Assembly: GCF_014268455.2 (NCBI RefSeq)
Contig: NZ_CP077085.1
Coordinates: forward strand, 5,497,001-5,561,000
DNA length: 64,000 bases
Source: Pseudomonas shahriarae
GTDB lineage: Bacteria; Pseudomonadota; Gammaproteobacteria; Pseudomonadales; Pseudomonadaceae
Reading direction: 5' to 3'
The notes beneath the pieces are model-generated. The model saw nothing but the letters and a program-made list of their open reading frames with translations, was not told the origin of the DNA and did no database searches. Shown in pieces: positions 16,528 through 25,955 of the stretch. How positions within the stretch are numbered: the stretch's first letter is position 1; every line of letters begins with the position of its first letter. Position numbers and translations under genes: made by a program.

Positions 16528-18711
16528 TCAAAAATCCACGGTCGCCGACAACTCGTACGTGCGCGGCGCGCCCAGGCCCAGGCTGGACGTCAGCGGCATG
16601 CCCCAGTACGCCTTGTCAGTGACGTTGGTCACCGTGCCACGCAGGGTCACCGGTCGCCCGGCGACCTGCATTGCATACCGCGAGCCCAGGTCGAAAATGG
16701 TGTAGCCGGGGATCGACTGCGAGTTGTCATCACTGATGTATTGCTGGGAAACCGCCGTCGCGTTGGCGGTCAGGGTCAGGCCCGGCACCAGTGGCGTGTC
16801 CCATTCCGCGCCGAGCTTGCCTTGCAGCTTGGGCAACCCGGTGGCCGTCTTGCCTTCGTCATCGCCGCCTGGCGATTTGGTGATCTTCGGATCAACATGG
16901 GCAACGCCGCCCATCAGGCGGACGTCGTCGATGGGCGAGCCGAAGAAGCCCCACTCGATGCCTCGGTTGCGCTGTTCGCCACCAAAGGAGAACACGTTGG
17001 TCACCGGATCGGTCGAGCTGCCCGGGCGCTCGATCTGATACAGGCTGAGGGTGTGGGTGAACGTGCCCAGGTCGAGCTTGAGGCCGATTTCCTTCTGCTT
17101 GGATTTGTACGGGGCAAAAACGTCGCCGTAGTTAGCTGCCGTCATCGGCGCCATCGCGCCTTTGCTCAGGCCCTCGATGTAGTTGGCATACACCGAAACC
17201 TGTTCCGTGAGCTTGACCACCACGGCTGCGGCGGGTGTTGTTGCGCTTTCGTCATAGCCGGGCTTGTTACGCGCGCCGGTGGTGGTATTGAAGGTGTCCG
17301 TGACCACGTTCTGGCGGCGCACGCCAAGGGTCAGTTGCACCTTGTCGTCAAGGACCGACAAGGTGTCCGCCACGCCGTAGCTGGTCAGCGTGGATTCGGT
17401 GTGTGCCACCGGCGCAAAGCTGCGCGGCGCCTCCGGCCCCCAGGTCGGGTGATAGATATTGGTCAGCCAATCCGCACCGGGCACCCAACGCCGGCCATAG
17501 TCCTTTTGCTTGTCGGCATACCGCGTGGCATTGACCACCCACTGGTGCCCGATCGGCCCGGTCTGCCATTTGCCCTTGAGCCCCGCCTCGCCCGAGGTTT
17601 TCTCGATGTCCATCTTCAGTTGGCCCATGCTGGTCTTCAAATCCCCCGCATTGTTGATCACCTGGGCCGACATCGCGCCGCTGTAGCGGTAGTGGGTCTC
17701 GCTGGCGCCGAACGCCGCATAGGCCAACAGTTGCTCAGTCAGGTCGAATTCGCCGCGCACAATCGCGCCCTGATCCTTGGTATCGACAAACGCCCAGTCC
17801 GGGTTGAGTAAAGTGTCCGACTTCGGCGGCTTGGGCACGGCCACATTCGCCGCCAGGCTGATCCCACGGTTTTGCCCGCGCACGCGGTCTTCGCTGTTGT
17901 AGAGGTCGGCCGACAGCCGCGCCCGCTCACCGCGCCAATCCAGGCCCAACGAATTCAACTGCGCTTTCTGCTGTTGCTGCTCGGTCGCTGTGTCGCCATC
18001 GCGGTACACACCGTTGAAGCGCACGCCAAATTGCTGCTCATCGCCAAAGCGACGGCCTACGTCGAGGTGGCCGCCAAACTGCGCCTCGGACATGTAGGTG
18101 GTGGTAAAGCGCGTCAGCGGCTCAGCACCGGCACGCTTGGGCACCAGGTTGACCATGCCTCCCACCGAACCGCCTGGCGGCATGCCGTTGAGCAGCGCCG
18201 ACGGGCCTTTCAACACTTCGATGCGCTCGTACATCTCCGGCGAAATGCGGTAGTACGGCGCCACGCCAAACAGGCCGTCGATGGTCACGTCGCTGATGCT
18301 GGTGGCAAAACCACGGATCGAATAGTTCTCGCTGTAGGTACCCTTCAGGCCATTGCTGAACACCGCTGGGTCGGTCGCGGCGATCACATCGGTGACGGTC
18401 TGGGCCTGGCGGTCGGCAATGAACTTTTCCGTGTAGCTGATGGTGCTGAACGGCGTTTCCATAAAGTCCTTGTTGCCCAGCAGGCCGAGCCGGCTGCCAT
18501 ACGCCACCTGGTCACCGGCGTAGCTCAGCGGCAAGTCAGCGGCCGGCATTTCACCCTCGACGCGAATCGCCGGCAAGGTGGACACGCGTTTTTCTTCGGC
18601 TTGCGCGAGTTCTTCGGCGAACGCGGGGGCGCTGCTGATTGCCAGGCCGAGCAAGGCCATGGAGGTAAAGCCCGGACGAGCGGGCACAGGGGTACGTGTA
18701 CGGTGAGTCAT
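16528..18711 (-). CDS. TonB-dependent siderophore receptor
   Basis: The 727-residue protein starts with a signal peptide (cleavage near SSAPAFA-EE), a TonB-box-like stretch (STLPAIRVEG), a plug domain with YSIRGFATSISDVTIDGL and ERIEVLKGPSALLNGMPPGG, and a beta-barrel ending in the aromatic-terminated strand ELSATVDF. These mark a ferric hydroxamate/citrate-type siderophore receptor in the outer membrane. It is the last gene of a minus-strand operon that also encodes a periplasmic binding protein, ABC importer and two ABC half-transporters, so it likely delivers their substrate. GGAG stands eight bases before the ATG. The exact siderophore cannot be told from sequence alone. Confidence 0.9.
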   Translation of the reverse strand: MTHRTRTPVPARPGFTSMALLGLAISSAPAFAEELAQAEEKRVSTLPAIRVEGEMPAADLPLSYAGDQVAYGSRLGLLGNKDFMETPFSTISYTEKFIADRQAQTVTDVIAATDPAVFSNGLKGTYSENYSIRGFATSISDVTIDGLFGVAPYYRISPEMYERIEVLKGPSALLNGMPPGGSVGGMVNLVPKRAGAEPLTRFTTTYMSEAQFGGHLDVGRRFGDEQQFGVRFNGVYRDGDTATEQQQQKAQLNSLGLDWRGERARLSADLYNSEDRVRGQNRGISLAANVAVPKPPKSDTLLNPDWAFVDTKDQGAIVRGEFDLTEQLLAYAAFGASETHYRYSGAMSAQVINNAGDLKTSMGQLKMDIEKTSGEAGLKGKWQTGPIGHQWVVNATRYADKQKDYGRRWVPGADWLTNIYHPTWGPEAPRSFAPVAHTESTLTSYGVADTLSVLDDKVQLTLGVRRQNVVTDTFNTTTGARNKPGYDESATTPAAAVVVKLTEQVSVYANYIEGLSKGAMAPMTAANYGDVFAPYKSKQKEIGLKLDLGTFTHTLSLYQIERPGSSTDPVTNVFSFGGEQRNRGIEWGFFGSPIDDVRLMGGVAHVDPKITKSPGGDDEGKTATGLPKLQGKLGAEWDTPLVPGLTLTANATAVSQQYISDDNSQSIPGYTIFDLGSRYAMQVAGRPVTLRGTVTNVTDKAYWGMPLTSSLGLGAPRTYELSATVDF

Positions 18712-18776
18712 GGAAGGCTCCGTAAGGTGGAATGTTTTTTAGTATTGGCAGCTTGAAGCGGGGTTAACGCCTGGAA

Positions 18777-19721
18777 TCAGGGTTGATAGCCCTGGATCAC
18801 ATCGGCGATCACTTGCTTGATCGAGCTAGGGCTGGCCGCCATGACGTACCAGGCATCGGCATCGACAAACACCACGCGCCCGGTTTTCCAGGCATTGGTC
18901 TGGCGCAACAACGGGTTGCCTAGGGTTTGCGCATTCAGCAACGGGCGATGCTCCATGACGGCCGTGCGATCAACTACGTAGAGAATGTCCGGGTTGGCCT
19001 GCTGGATGAATTCACTGGAAATCGGCTGGCCATGCAAGCCGGCCTCGGCGGTCGGGCTGGCCGGTTTCACCCCCAGCTCGGTGAACACAAAGCCGTAGCG
19101 CGACTGCACGCCAAACGAGCTGAACGCGCCGTTGTTATGCAGCACCACCAGGGCGCGTTCGGGGCGGTCGGCGGTGATGCGTTTCGCTTCTGCAACCTTG
19201 GCGTCGAGGGCGGTAACCTGTTGTTGCGCCAGGGCCGGCTTGGCGAAGATCTGCCCGAGGGTCAGCAGGTGCTGCTTGATTACTTCGATATGGCGCTTCT
19301 GGCTGTCGCGGTAATCCACGTCGAAATGCACGGTGGGCGCGATCTCGCTGAGTTCGCCGTAGTGCGGGGCCTGCAGCGAGGTGATCAGGATCAGGTCCGG
19401 CTTGGCCGCGTGCACCCGCTCCAGGTTCGGCTGGACGATGGCGCCGGTGTCCACCACCGCCGCGTCGTTCTTGTAGCGTTGCAGGAACTGCGGCACGAAG
19501 TCCTTGGGCATACCGGCCACCGGTACGCCCAGTTGGTCGAGAAAATCCACTTCGTTCATGTCCAGGGCCACCACGCGCTGTACGGGCGGCTGGATCAGTG
19601 TGCTGCCCAACGCGTGGGTCACGCTGATCGGGGCGGCGGCCGAAGCCGGCCCTGCGCCAAGCGCGGCCAGTAACAGGGCGCAGGCCCAGGCTGTGTGTAT
19701 GCGGTTCATGGGAGTTCTCAT
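18777..19721 (-). CDS. Iron-siderophore periplasmic binding protein (FatB/FepB type)
   Basis: The protein of about 314 residues has a signal peptide (HTAWACALLLAALGAGPASA) and the helical-backbone binding fold seen in VVALDMNEVDFLDQLGVPVAGMPK and AAKPDLILITSLQAPHYGEL. It should bind a ferric siderophore in the periplasm and pass it to the two permeases encoded upstream. The ATG at 19721 overlaps the ATPase stop as ATGA; ATG 19709 is a possible shorter start. It precedes the receptor gene by 65 bases. Confidence 0.88.
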   Translation of the reverse strand: MRTPMNRIHTAWACALLLAALGAGPASAAAPISVTHALGSTLIQPPVQRVVALDMNEVDFLDQLGVPVAGMPKDFVPQFLQRYKNDAAVVDTGAIVQPNLERVHAAKPDLILITSLQAPHYGELSEIAPTVHFDVDYRDSQKRHIEVIKQHLLTLGQIFAKPALAQQQVTALDAKVAEAKRITADRPERALVVLHNNGAFSSFGVQSRYGFVFTELGVKPASPTAEAGLHGQPISSEFIQQANPDILYVVDRTAVMEHRPLLNAQTLGNPLLRQTNAWKTGRVVFVDADAWYVMAASPSSIKQVIADVIQGYQP

Positions 19722-20482
19722 GCGGGGTTGAAGTAGTTGCACAGGCGGCCACGGGCGCCGTGGGTGATCTCGAAGTCGAGGTCGTACAGTTCGCCCAGGC
19801 GGGTTTCGTTGACCACCTCGGCCACGCTGCCAGCGCAATGCACGGCACCGCCTTTCATCGCGAGGATGTGGTCGGAGTAATGGGCGGCGAAGTTGATGTC
19901 GTGCACCACCAGGATCACCGTACGGCCCTGCTCGTCACACAGCCGGCGCAGCGCACGCATGATGTGCACGGCGTGTTTGATATCGAGGTTGTTCAACGGC
20001 TCGTCTAGCAGCAGGCAGTCGGTTTGCTGGGCGATGGTCATGGCCAGGAACGCCATTTGCCGCTGGCCGCCGCTGAGCTCGTCGAGGTAGGCGCGGCGCA
20101 GGGGTTGCAGCGCGAGAAAGCTCAGCGCGTCATCGATCACGCGGTGATCTTCGCCGGTCAGCGCGCCACGGCTGTAAGGGAAGCGCCCGAAGGCCACCAG
20201 TTCCTCGACGGTCAGGCGCAGGTTGAAATCCGGCGCCTGGCGCAAGGTGGCCACGCGCTTGGCGTAGTCGCGCAGCGGGATATCGCCGACCTGACGGCCA
20301 TCCAAGCGAATGTCGCCGCCGCTCGGTGCCATCAGCCTCGCGATCATCATCAACAGCGTGGTCTTGCCGGCGCCATTGGGGCCGATCAGCGAGGTCAGGC
20401 GCCCAGCGGCAAAGTTCGCGTTGACGCCGGCCAGCACGGTCTGGGTGCCGTAGGTTTTGTGGAGGTTGTGCACAGCTATCAT
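19718..20482 (-). CDS. Siderophore ABC importer ATPase (FatE/YclP type)
   Basis: The 254-residue ATPase has Walker A GPNGAGKTT, signature LSGGQRQMAF and Walker B CLLLDEPLNNLD, followed by the switch histidine in VVHDINFAAHYSD, the form typical of iron-siderophore importers. It powers the two permeases encoded just upstream. ATG 20482 overlaps the permease stop as ATGA. The longer frame upstream of it is out-of-frame permease sequence. Confidence 0.93.
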   Translation of the reverse strand: MIAVHNLHKTYGTQTVLAGVNANFAAGRLTSLIGPNGAGKTTLLMMIARLMAPSGGDIRLDGRQVGDIPLRDYAKRVATLRQAPDFNLRLTVEELVAFGRFPYSRGALTGEDHRVIDDALSFLALQPLRRAYLDELSGGQRQMAFLAMTIAQQTDCLLLDEPLNNLDIKHAVHIMRALRRLCDEQGRTVILVVHDINFAAHYSDHILAMKGGAVHCAGSVAEVVNETRLGELYDLDFEITHGARGRLCNYFNPA

Positions 20483-21411
20483 CGGGTGCCTCGGGTGCGC
20501 AGCATCAGCGCCAGGAAATACGTGCCGCACAGCAGGTTCACAAGAATGCTGACGGTGGTCTTGTAGTTGAAGACGTGCTCGACCAGCAGTTGCGCCGCGA
20601 TAAAAATCGCGATGGCAATCGTGCTGCCCATGGGCAACGTGACCCGGTGGCGGAACGTGCGCGCCAACGCATAGGTGGTGTTGGCCACGAGCACGCCCAT
20701 GAACGTCGTGGGCCCCAGCAGCCCAGTGGAAATCGCCACCAACGCCGCGACCAACGCCAGCTGCAGGCGCACCACGCGCGGGTAATCCACCCCCAGCGAC
20801 ATGGCTTGGTCGCGGCCCAGGGCGAGCACATCGAGGGTAGGCAACGTGCGTGCAAAGCCCAGGCACAGCGCCGCCACCAACAACCCCGAGAACAGCAGTT
20901 GCTGCGGCTGCACGCGGTTGAACGAGGCCTGGCTGAAGTCTTGCAGGATCGAGAACTCGCCGGGGCTGATCTTCAACTGCACAAACTGCGTGACCGTGCC
21001 GATCACCAGGCTCAACACCAGGCCCAGCAGCAACAGGAAGTACACGTTGCTGTTACCCTCGCGCAGCAACCAGCGTTGCAGCGCCCAGGAATAGCCGAGC
21101 ATCAGCAGCACCGACAGCACAAAATTGCCCTGGCTGCCCAGCAGCATCAGGCTGGCGGTGCCCAGCAACAACACCAACAACGCCTGGAACAACAGGTACA
21201 CCGCTTCATAACCCATGATCGCCGGCGTGAGGATGCGGTTGCCGGTGAGGGTCTGGAAAATGATCGACGACCACGCCACGCACACCCCGCCGATACACAT
21301 CGCCGCCAACCGCGCGAGCCGCTTGGGGATCACGTAGTCAAAATCCAGCCCCGAACGGAACAGCACAAAGCCCAACGCCAGGGCGAATACCAAGGCCCAC
21401 AGCCGCTTCAT
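20479..21411 (-). CDS. Siderophore ABC importer permease (FatC/YclO type)
   Basis: This 310-residue hydrophobic protein of the FecCD family has about nine membrane segments, with LGRDQAMSLGVDYPRVVRLQL and STGLLGPTTFMGVLVAN forming the ATPase-contact loop and following helix. Its best family resemblance is to the FatC/YclO/PvuC branch used for anguibactin, petrobactin or vibrioferrin type systems. It pairs with the next permease. ATG 21411 overlaps the previous stop. Confidence 0.88.
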   Translation of the reverse strand: MKRLWALVFALALGFVLFRSGLDFDYVIPKRLARLAAMCIGGVCVAWSSIIFQTLTGNRILTPAIMGYEAVYLLFQALLVLLLGTASLMLLGSQGNFVLSVLLMLGYSWALQRWLLREGNSNVYFLLLLGLVLSLVIGTVTQFVQLKISPGEFSILQDFSQASFNRVQPQQLLFSGLLVAALCLGFARTLPTLDVLALGRDQAMSLGVDYPRVVRLQLALVAALVAISTGLLGPTTFMGVLVANTTYALARTFRHRVTLPMGSTIAIAIFIAAQLLVEHVFNYKTTVSILVNLLCGTYFLALMLRTRGTR

Positions 21412-22343
21412 CGCTGCCTCCAGACGATCAACGCGAGGAACAACCCGCCACCCACGATGCCCGCGGTGAGGCCAATCGGCACTTCGAACGGGAAGATCAG
21501 CAGGCGCCCGAGAATGTCGCAGGCCAGCAGCAACGCGGCGCCGCCGAGGGCGACGATGGGCAGCGTGCGGCTGAGGTTTTCGCCGTAATACAAGGCCACC
21601 AAATTGGGAATCATCAGGCCGACAAAGGGGATCGAACCGATGGTGATCACCGTCGCCGCCACGGTCACGGCCACCAGCAACAGGCCCAGCGCCGCCGTGG
21701 CCGCGTAGTTCAGGCCCAGGCTGGTGGCCATGCCCTCGCCCATGCCCATCACGGTAAAACGCTGCGCATACAGGTACGCCAGCGCGACGATGGGCAGGAT
21801 CAGATAAATGATCTCGTAGTTGCCCTGCACCACCTTGGAAAAATCCCCCAGCAGCCAGCCCTGCATGCTTTGCAGGATGTTGTGGCGGTACGCATAAAAC
21901 TCGGAAATGGCGCTGAGTACACCGCCGTACATCAGGCCAATCACCGGCACCAGCAAGGTATGGTGAAAACGCAGGCGCCGGATGATCGCCAGGAACACTA
22001 GGCTCGCCGCGAAGCAACACAGCAGCGCAAACAGCATGCGCACGCCGGCGCTGGCGGCCGGCGCCACGCCCAGCGAGACGAGGATGCCAAGCTTGGCCGC
22101 GTCCAGGCCGCCGGTGGTCCCCGGCTCCACGAACTTGTTGCGCAGGATGTGCTGCAAGATCACCCCGCACACCGCCAAGCCAACGCCAGTCAGCACCAGC
22201 GCGGCCAAGCGCGGCAAGCGGCTGGCCGTCAGCGTCAGCCACGCGTCGCCGTCGATTGCCAACAGGTCGATCTCGCGGGCGCCAACCAGCAGCGACACGC
22301 CGCACAGCACCAGCAACACGCCGCAGCCCAGTAGACGCATCAT
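21408..22343 (-). CDS. Siderophore ABC importer permease (FatD/YclN type)
   Basis: The 311-residue FecCD-family permease shows RLPRLAALVLTGVGLAVCGVILQHILRNKFVEPGTTG near the N-terminus and GMGEGMATSLGLNYA with IPFVGLMIPNLVALYYG in the second half, all classic for this family, of the FatD/YclN branch. I chose ATG 22343, whose ATGA overlaps the stop of the upstream ABC half-transporter; TTG 22355 is less likely. It forms a heterodimer with the next gene's product. Confidence 0.88.
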   Translation of the reverse strand: MMRLLGCGVLLVLCGVSLLVGAREIDLLAIDGDAWLTLTASRLPRLAALVLTGVGLAVCGVILQHILRNKFVEPGTTGGLDAAKLGILVSLGVAPAASAGVRMLFALLCCFAASLVFLAIIRRLRFHHTLLVPVIGLMYGGVLSAISEFYAYRHNILQSMQGWLLGDFSKVVQGNYEIIYLILPIVALAYLYAQRFTVMGMGEGMATSLGLNYAATAALGLLLVAVTVAATVITIGSIPFVGLMIPNLVALYYGENLSRTLPIVALGGAALLLACDILGRLLIFPFEVPIGLTAGIVGGGLFLALIVWRQR

Positions 22344-24067
22344 GCAATCCGCCAACCACGGGCCGCCCGGCGCTGGGCGAGAAACTGCGCGTACCGCCCA
22401 GCGCTGGCCGCCAGGATCGCTGGCGTGCCCTGCTCGACAATCTCGCCGTCATCCAGCACTAGAATCTGATCGGCCATGGCCACCGTCGACAACTGATGCG
22501 CGATAACAATCAACGTGCAGCGCCCGCGCAACCTGGCCAGCGCATCGGCGATGGCGGCTTGGTTGTAGGTGTCGAGGGCGGCGGTGGCTTCGTCCACCAG
22601 CAGGATCGGCGCGTCCTTGAGCAACGCACGGGCAATGGCGATACGTTGGCGCTCGCCCCCTGACAACCGCGCCCCGCCCTCGCCCACCGGCGTGTGCAGG
22701 CCCTGGGGCAAACGCGCAATGATCTCGGCCACGCCGGCTTGCTGCGCCACCGCCGCAATCTCGGCCAGGCTGGCGCCCGGTTTACCGAGGCGGATGTTGT
22801 CGGCAATGCTGCCCTGGAACAGGTAGGTGTCCTGGAAAATCTGGCTGATCTGCGCGGCCAGCACCGCTTCGGACATCTCGCGCACCTCCACGCCACCGAT
22901 CAACACCTGGCCCCGGTTCGCATCGAAGAAGCGCGCCAGCAGCCGCACCAACGTGGTCTTTCCCGAGCCCGACGGGCCGATCAGCGCGGTCATGCTGCCC
23001 GGCTCGATACGCAGGCTCACCCCGCGCAGCACCTGGGGTTCGTCGGGGGCATAACGAAAACTGACGTTGCGCAATTCCACCGAACTATCCATGGGCATTT
23101 TCGCTTGCGCGGCGACCGGTAACGGCTGCTCGGCAAGAATGCTGTGCACCTCATCGAGCTGGGCGTTGGCTCTGCGCAGGATCTCGCCATAACTGGCCAC
23201 TTCCAGCAGCGGTTCGATATAACGACACACCAGCACCAAGGCCACGCAGGCGGCGATGGCTTCGTGGGCATCCAGGGCGTCGCACCACAGCGCGACCGCC
23301 ACCAGTAACGCGCAGAAGATCCCTTGCACCGCCCAGGCATTGAACACCGCCGACAATGAGGAGCGATAGATCAAACGCTGGCCGGACTGGCGTTGCTGGT
23401 CGATGGCCTGGTCCAGCAAACGCGTGGCGCCGCCGCTACCATTGAACGCGCGCAACACCGACTGGGCCTGCGCGAACTCGACCATGCGCTGGCTGGTCTG
23501 GGCGAAGTTCTGCTGATAGGTGTTGTCGGCACTGTGGCCCAGGCGCGCGGTGAGCAGCATCACGCCCACCAACACCGGTAGCGCCAGCAACGCCAAAACA
23601 CCCAAGGGCCAGTGCAAGGCAAACAGCGCGGCAACCAGCACCAACGGCGTCACCGCGCCGCTGATCACCGGGGTGAACACATGCGCCGGCAACTGCGCCA
23701 GCGCCATCATGCCCTGGGTGATCAGATGGCCGAGCCGCGCACTGTTTTGCGCGCTGAACCAGCCCACCGGCAGGCGCGCCACGTGATCGCCGACGCGTTG
23801 TCGCGCACCTTGCAGCACCGCCACGCCGACGGCTACACCGGCTTTGTCGAGGGTGCGACGCCACAGCGCGCAAGCGGTCACGCCGGACAGCAGCGCAACC
23901 AACCAACGCCCTGCCTCCAGCGCATCACCGGCCAACAGGTGGCTGATCAGCGGCACCAGCGTGATCAGGGTCAGCCCGCTGAGCAGGCCGTAGAACACCG
24001 CCATCACGGCATAGCGGCGCAGCGTGGGCGCGTCTTCACCGAGCAGGCGCACAAAAGTCTTCAGCAT
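22340..24067 (-). CDS. ABC half-transporter, YbtQ/IrtB-like (membrane + ATPase)
   Basis: The 575-residue protein has five to six membrane helices (residues 20-290), then an ATPase with Walker A GPSGSGKTTLVRLL, signature LSGGERQRIAIARALL and Walker B ILLVDEATAALD. It is of the exporter fold, but in the YbtPQ/IrtAB/PchHI group such proteins act in siderophore import or processing rather than export. It overlaps both neighbours by a few bases and should form a heterodimer with the preceding gene product. The ATG at 24067 (MLKTFVRLL) was preferred over a longer frame without family similarity. Confidence 0.85.
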   Translation of the reverse strand: MLKTFVRLLGEDAPTLRRYAVMAVFYGLLSGLTLITLVPLISHLLAGDALEAGRWLVALLSGVTACALWRRTLDKAGVAVGVAVLQGARQRVGDHVARLPVGWFSAQNSARLGHLITQGMMALAQLPAHVFTPVISGAVTPLVLVAALFALHWPLGVLALLALPVLVGVMLLTARLGHSADNTYQQNFAQTSQRMVEFAQAQSVLRAFNGSGGATRLLDQAIDQQRQSGQRLIYRSSLSAVFNAWAVQGIFCALLVAVALWCDALDAHEAIAACVALVLVCRYIEPLLEVASYGEILRRANAQLDEVHSILAEQPLPVAAQAKMPMDSSVELRNVSFRYAPDEPQVLRGVSLRIEPGSMTALIGPSGSGKTTLVRLLARFFDANRGQVLIGGVEVREMSEAVLAAQISQIFQDTYLFQGSIADNIRLGKPGASLAEIAAVAQQAGVAEIIARLPQGLHTPVGEGGARLSGGERQRIAIARALLKDAPILLVDEATAALDTYNQAAIADALARLRGRCTLIVIAHQLSTVAMADQILVLDDGEIVEQGTPAILAASAGRYAQFLAQRRAARGWRIA

Positions 24068-25839
24068 GGTTGCACCACCTGTGATTCGCTGCGGGCGTAA
24101 TCGCCCAGTTGCCATAACCGCGCGTAGAGCCCGCCATGGGCCAGCAGGTCGGCGTGACGGCCCTGCTCGTGCAGGGTGCCGTCGTGGATCACGAGGATCT
24201 GATCGGCGTGCATCACCGTGTCGAGCCGATGGGCGATGACCAACAATGTGCGGCCCTGGGCGAAGCGTGACAGTGCTTCCTGGATCGCCACTTCGTTGTC
24301 GGCATCGGCAGCGGCGGTGGCCTCGTCGAGCACCAGCACTGGCGGGTCCAGCAGCACTGCACGGGCGATACTGAGGCGCTGTTGCTCGCCGCCGGAGAGC
24401 TGGGCGTCCTCGCCGATCACCGAGTCGTAACCACGCGGCAGGCGCAGAATGCGCTCGTGGATATTCGCCGCGCGGGCGGCGTCTTCGATCTGTTGCGCGG
24501 TGGCGGACGGTCGGCCGAGGGCGATGTTGTCGCGCACGCTGGCGTTGATCAGGCGCACCTCTTGCAGCACAAAACCGATGCGCTGGTACAACAGCGGCGT
24601 ATCGATATGGCGCAGGTCCGCACCGCCCAAAGTGATGCGCCCACTGCTGGGATCGAAAAACCGCAGCAGCAGGCGCGCCAGCGTTGACTTGCCGGCGCCG
24701 GACAGGCCGACGATGGCCGTGGTGGTGCCCGGTTGCAGGGTGAAGTTGATGTCCCTCAACACCGCGTGGTCGCGCTCATAGGCATAGCCGACCTGCTCAA
24801 AGCAGATTGCGTTGCCGCTCGGCAACTGCACGGCCGATTGCGTCAGCGTCGGCGTGTCCAGCAACCCCTGCACGCGCTGCGCAGCGCCGGTGGCGTTGTT
24901 CAAATCGTGGGTGATGTAGTGCAACAGCAGCAACGGCGCGCTCAGACCCGGCGCCACCAATACGAAGGGCAGCACGTCCACTGGCGCGATCCAACCCAGG
25001 CTAACAAACAGCGTGCCCGCTGCCAGCACTACGCCGAGCACAGTGACCGGCGCGATCATCGCGTTGGCATTCGCCATCGACGCCACCAGCGGGCGGGTGA
25101 AGTCGATAAAGGTCGTGGCAAAGGTGTCGATGGCGCTGCGATAAGCCCCGTGCGCTTTGCCACTGGCGCCGAAAGCCTTGACCACCGGAATGCCGTTGAC
25201 GAACTCCACCACCGCGTTGTCGATGCAAGCCATCCCGCTGACAAATTCCTGCATACTCGCGCCGCTGGCGCCCATGGCCCGCGAGAAAAACAGGAAATAC
25301 CCGGCAAACGGCAACAGCGACACCAGCGCCAAACGCCAGTCCATCGCAAACAGGTAAACCATCGACACCAACACCGCTCCGCCCGCGCGCCCGGCGGTGG
25401 TGTAGAAATGCGCGGTGAGGCTGTGCAGCGTATTGATATCGTCCTGCATCGCCCGTTTCACTTCGCCCGATGCTCGGCTGCTGAACCAACCCAGCGGCAC
25501 ACGACTCAGGCGCTGGGTGATCGCGCGGCGTAAATGGTGAGTGAGGCGATTGTCGGCCAGGTGGGCGAGTAGCTCAGCGGTAAAAATCAATGCCATCCCC
25601 GCGAAAAGGCTTAAAGCACTAAGGCCAACAACCCACCACACTTCGCTCGACAGCTGACCGCCAGCACCGAGGACACGTGCGGCGATATGGGCGATGGCCG
25701 CCAGCGGCACCAGCGTCAGCATGCCGCCGACAGCGGCAAGCCCTGCGGCGACACACAGACGCCCACGGATAGGCGTCAGAATCCGGCTAAGCGTGCCTGC
25801 GACTTGAGGGTTGGCCGAAGCCGCTTCAGGAGAGTCCAT
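24061..25839 (-). CDS. ABC half-transporter, YbtP/IrtA-like (membrane + ATPase)
   Basis: The 592-residue protein has an N-terminal membrane domain and an ATPase with Walker A GLSGAGKSTLARLL, signature LSGGEQQRLSIARAVLL and Walker B VLVLDEATAAAD. It is the first gene of the operon and directly follows a Fur-box-like site. With its partner it resembles YbtP/YbtQ, which take up or release iron from yersiniabactin. It has no C-terminal reductase domain such as IrtA carries. A drug exporter role is the alternative but is less likely given the linked TonB receptor. Confidence 0.85.
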   Translation of the reverse strand: MDSPEAASANPQVAGTLSRILTPIRGRLCVAAGLAAVGGMLTLVPLAAIAHIAARVLGAGGQLSSEVWWVVGLSALSLFAGMALIFTAELLAHLADNRLTHHLRRAITQRLSRVPLGWFSSRASGEVKRAMQDDINTLHSLTAHFYTTAGRAGGAVLVSMVYLFAMDWRLALVSLLPFAGYFLFFSRAMGASGASMQEFVSGMACIDNAVVEFVNGIPVVKAFGASGKAHGAYRSAIDTFATTFIDFTRPLVASMANANAMIAPVTVLGVVLAAGTLFVSLGWIAPVDVLPFVLVAPGLSAPLLLLHYITHDLNNATGAAQRVQGLLDTPTLTQSAVQLPSGNAICFEQVGYAYERDHAVLRDINFTLQPGTTTAIVGLSGAGKSTLARLLLRFFDPSSGRITLGGADLRHIDTPLLYQRIGFVLQEVRLINASVRDNIALGRPSATAQQIEDAARAANIHERILRLPRGYDSVIGEDAQLSGGEQQRLSIARAVLLDPPVLVLDEATAAADADNEVAIQEALSRFAQGRTLLVIAHRLDTVMHADQILVIHDGTLHEQGRHADLLAHGGLYARLWQLGDYARSESQVVQPC

Positions 25840-25858
25840 TGACAGAAAAAGTCCGTTT

Positions 25859-25877
25859 GAGAATCAGAATCATATTT
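25859..25877. promoter_or_regulatory. Fur-box-like operator of the siderophore uptake operon
   Basis: The 19 bases starting GAGAATCAGAATCATATTT agree with the Fur consensus GATAATGATAATCATTATC at 13 of 19 positions by eye and lie 20-38 bases upstream of the first ABC gene. A possible -10 TATGAT for the minus strand lies inside it (25874-25869). The region also faces the divergent TetR gene, which could share control. Confidence 0.6.
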
Positions 25878-25955
25878 AGTTGCATGACTATAAACTAATT
25901 TGCGCAAAGCCGACAAGACAGCTACAACCTTGTGTTCAGTGATTAAGGAATACCC

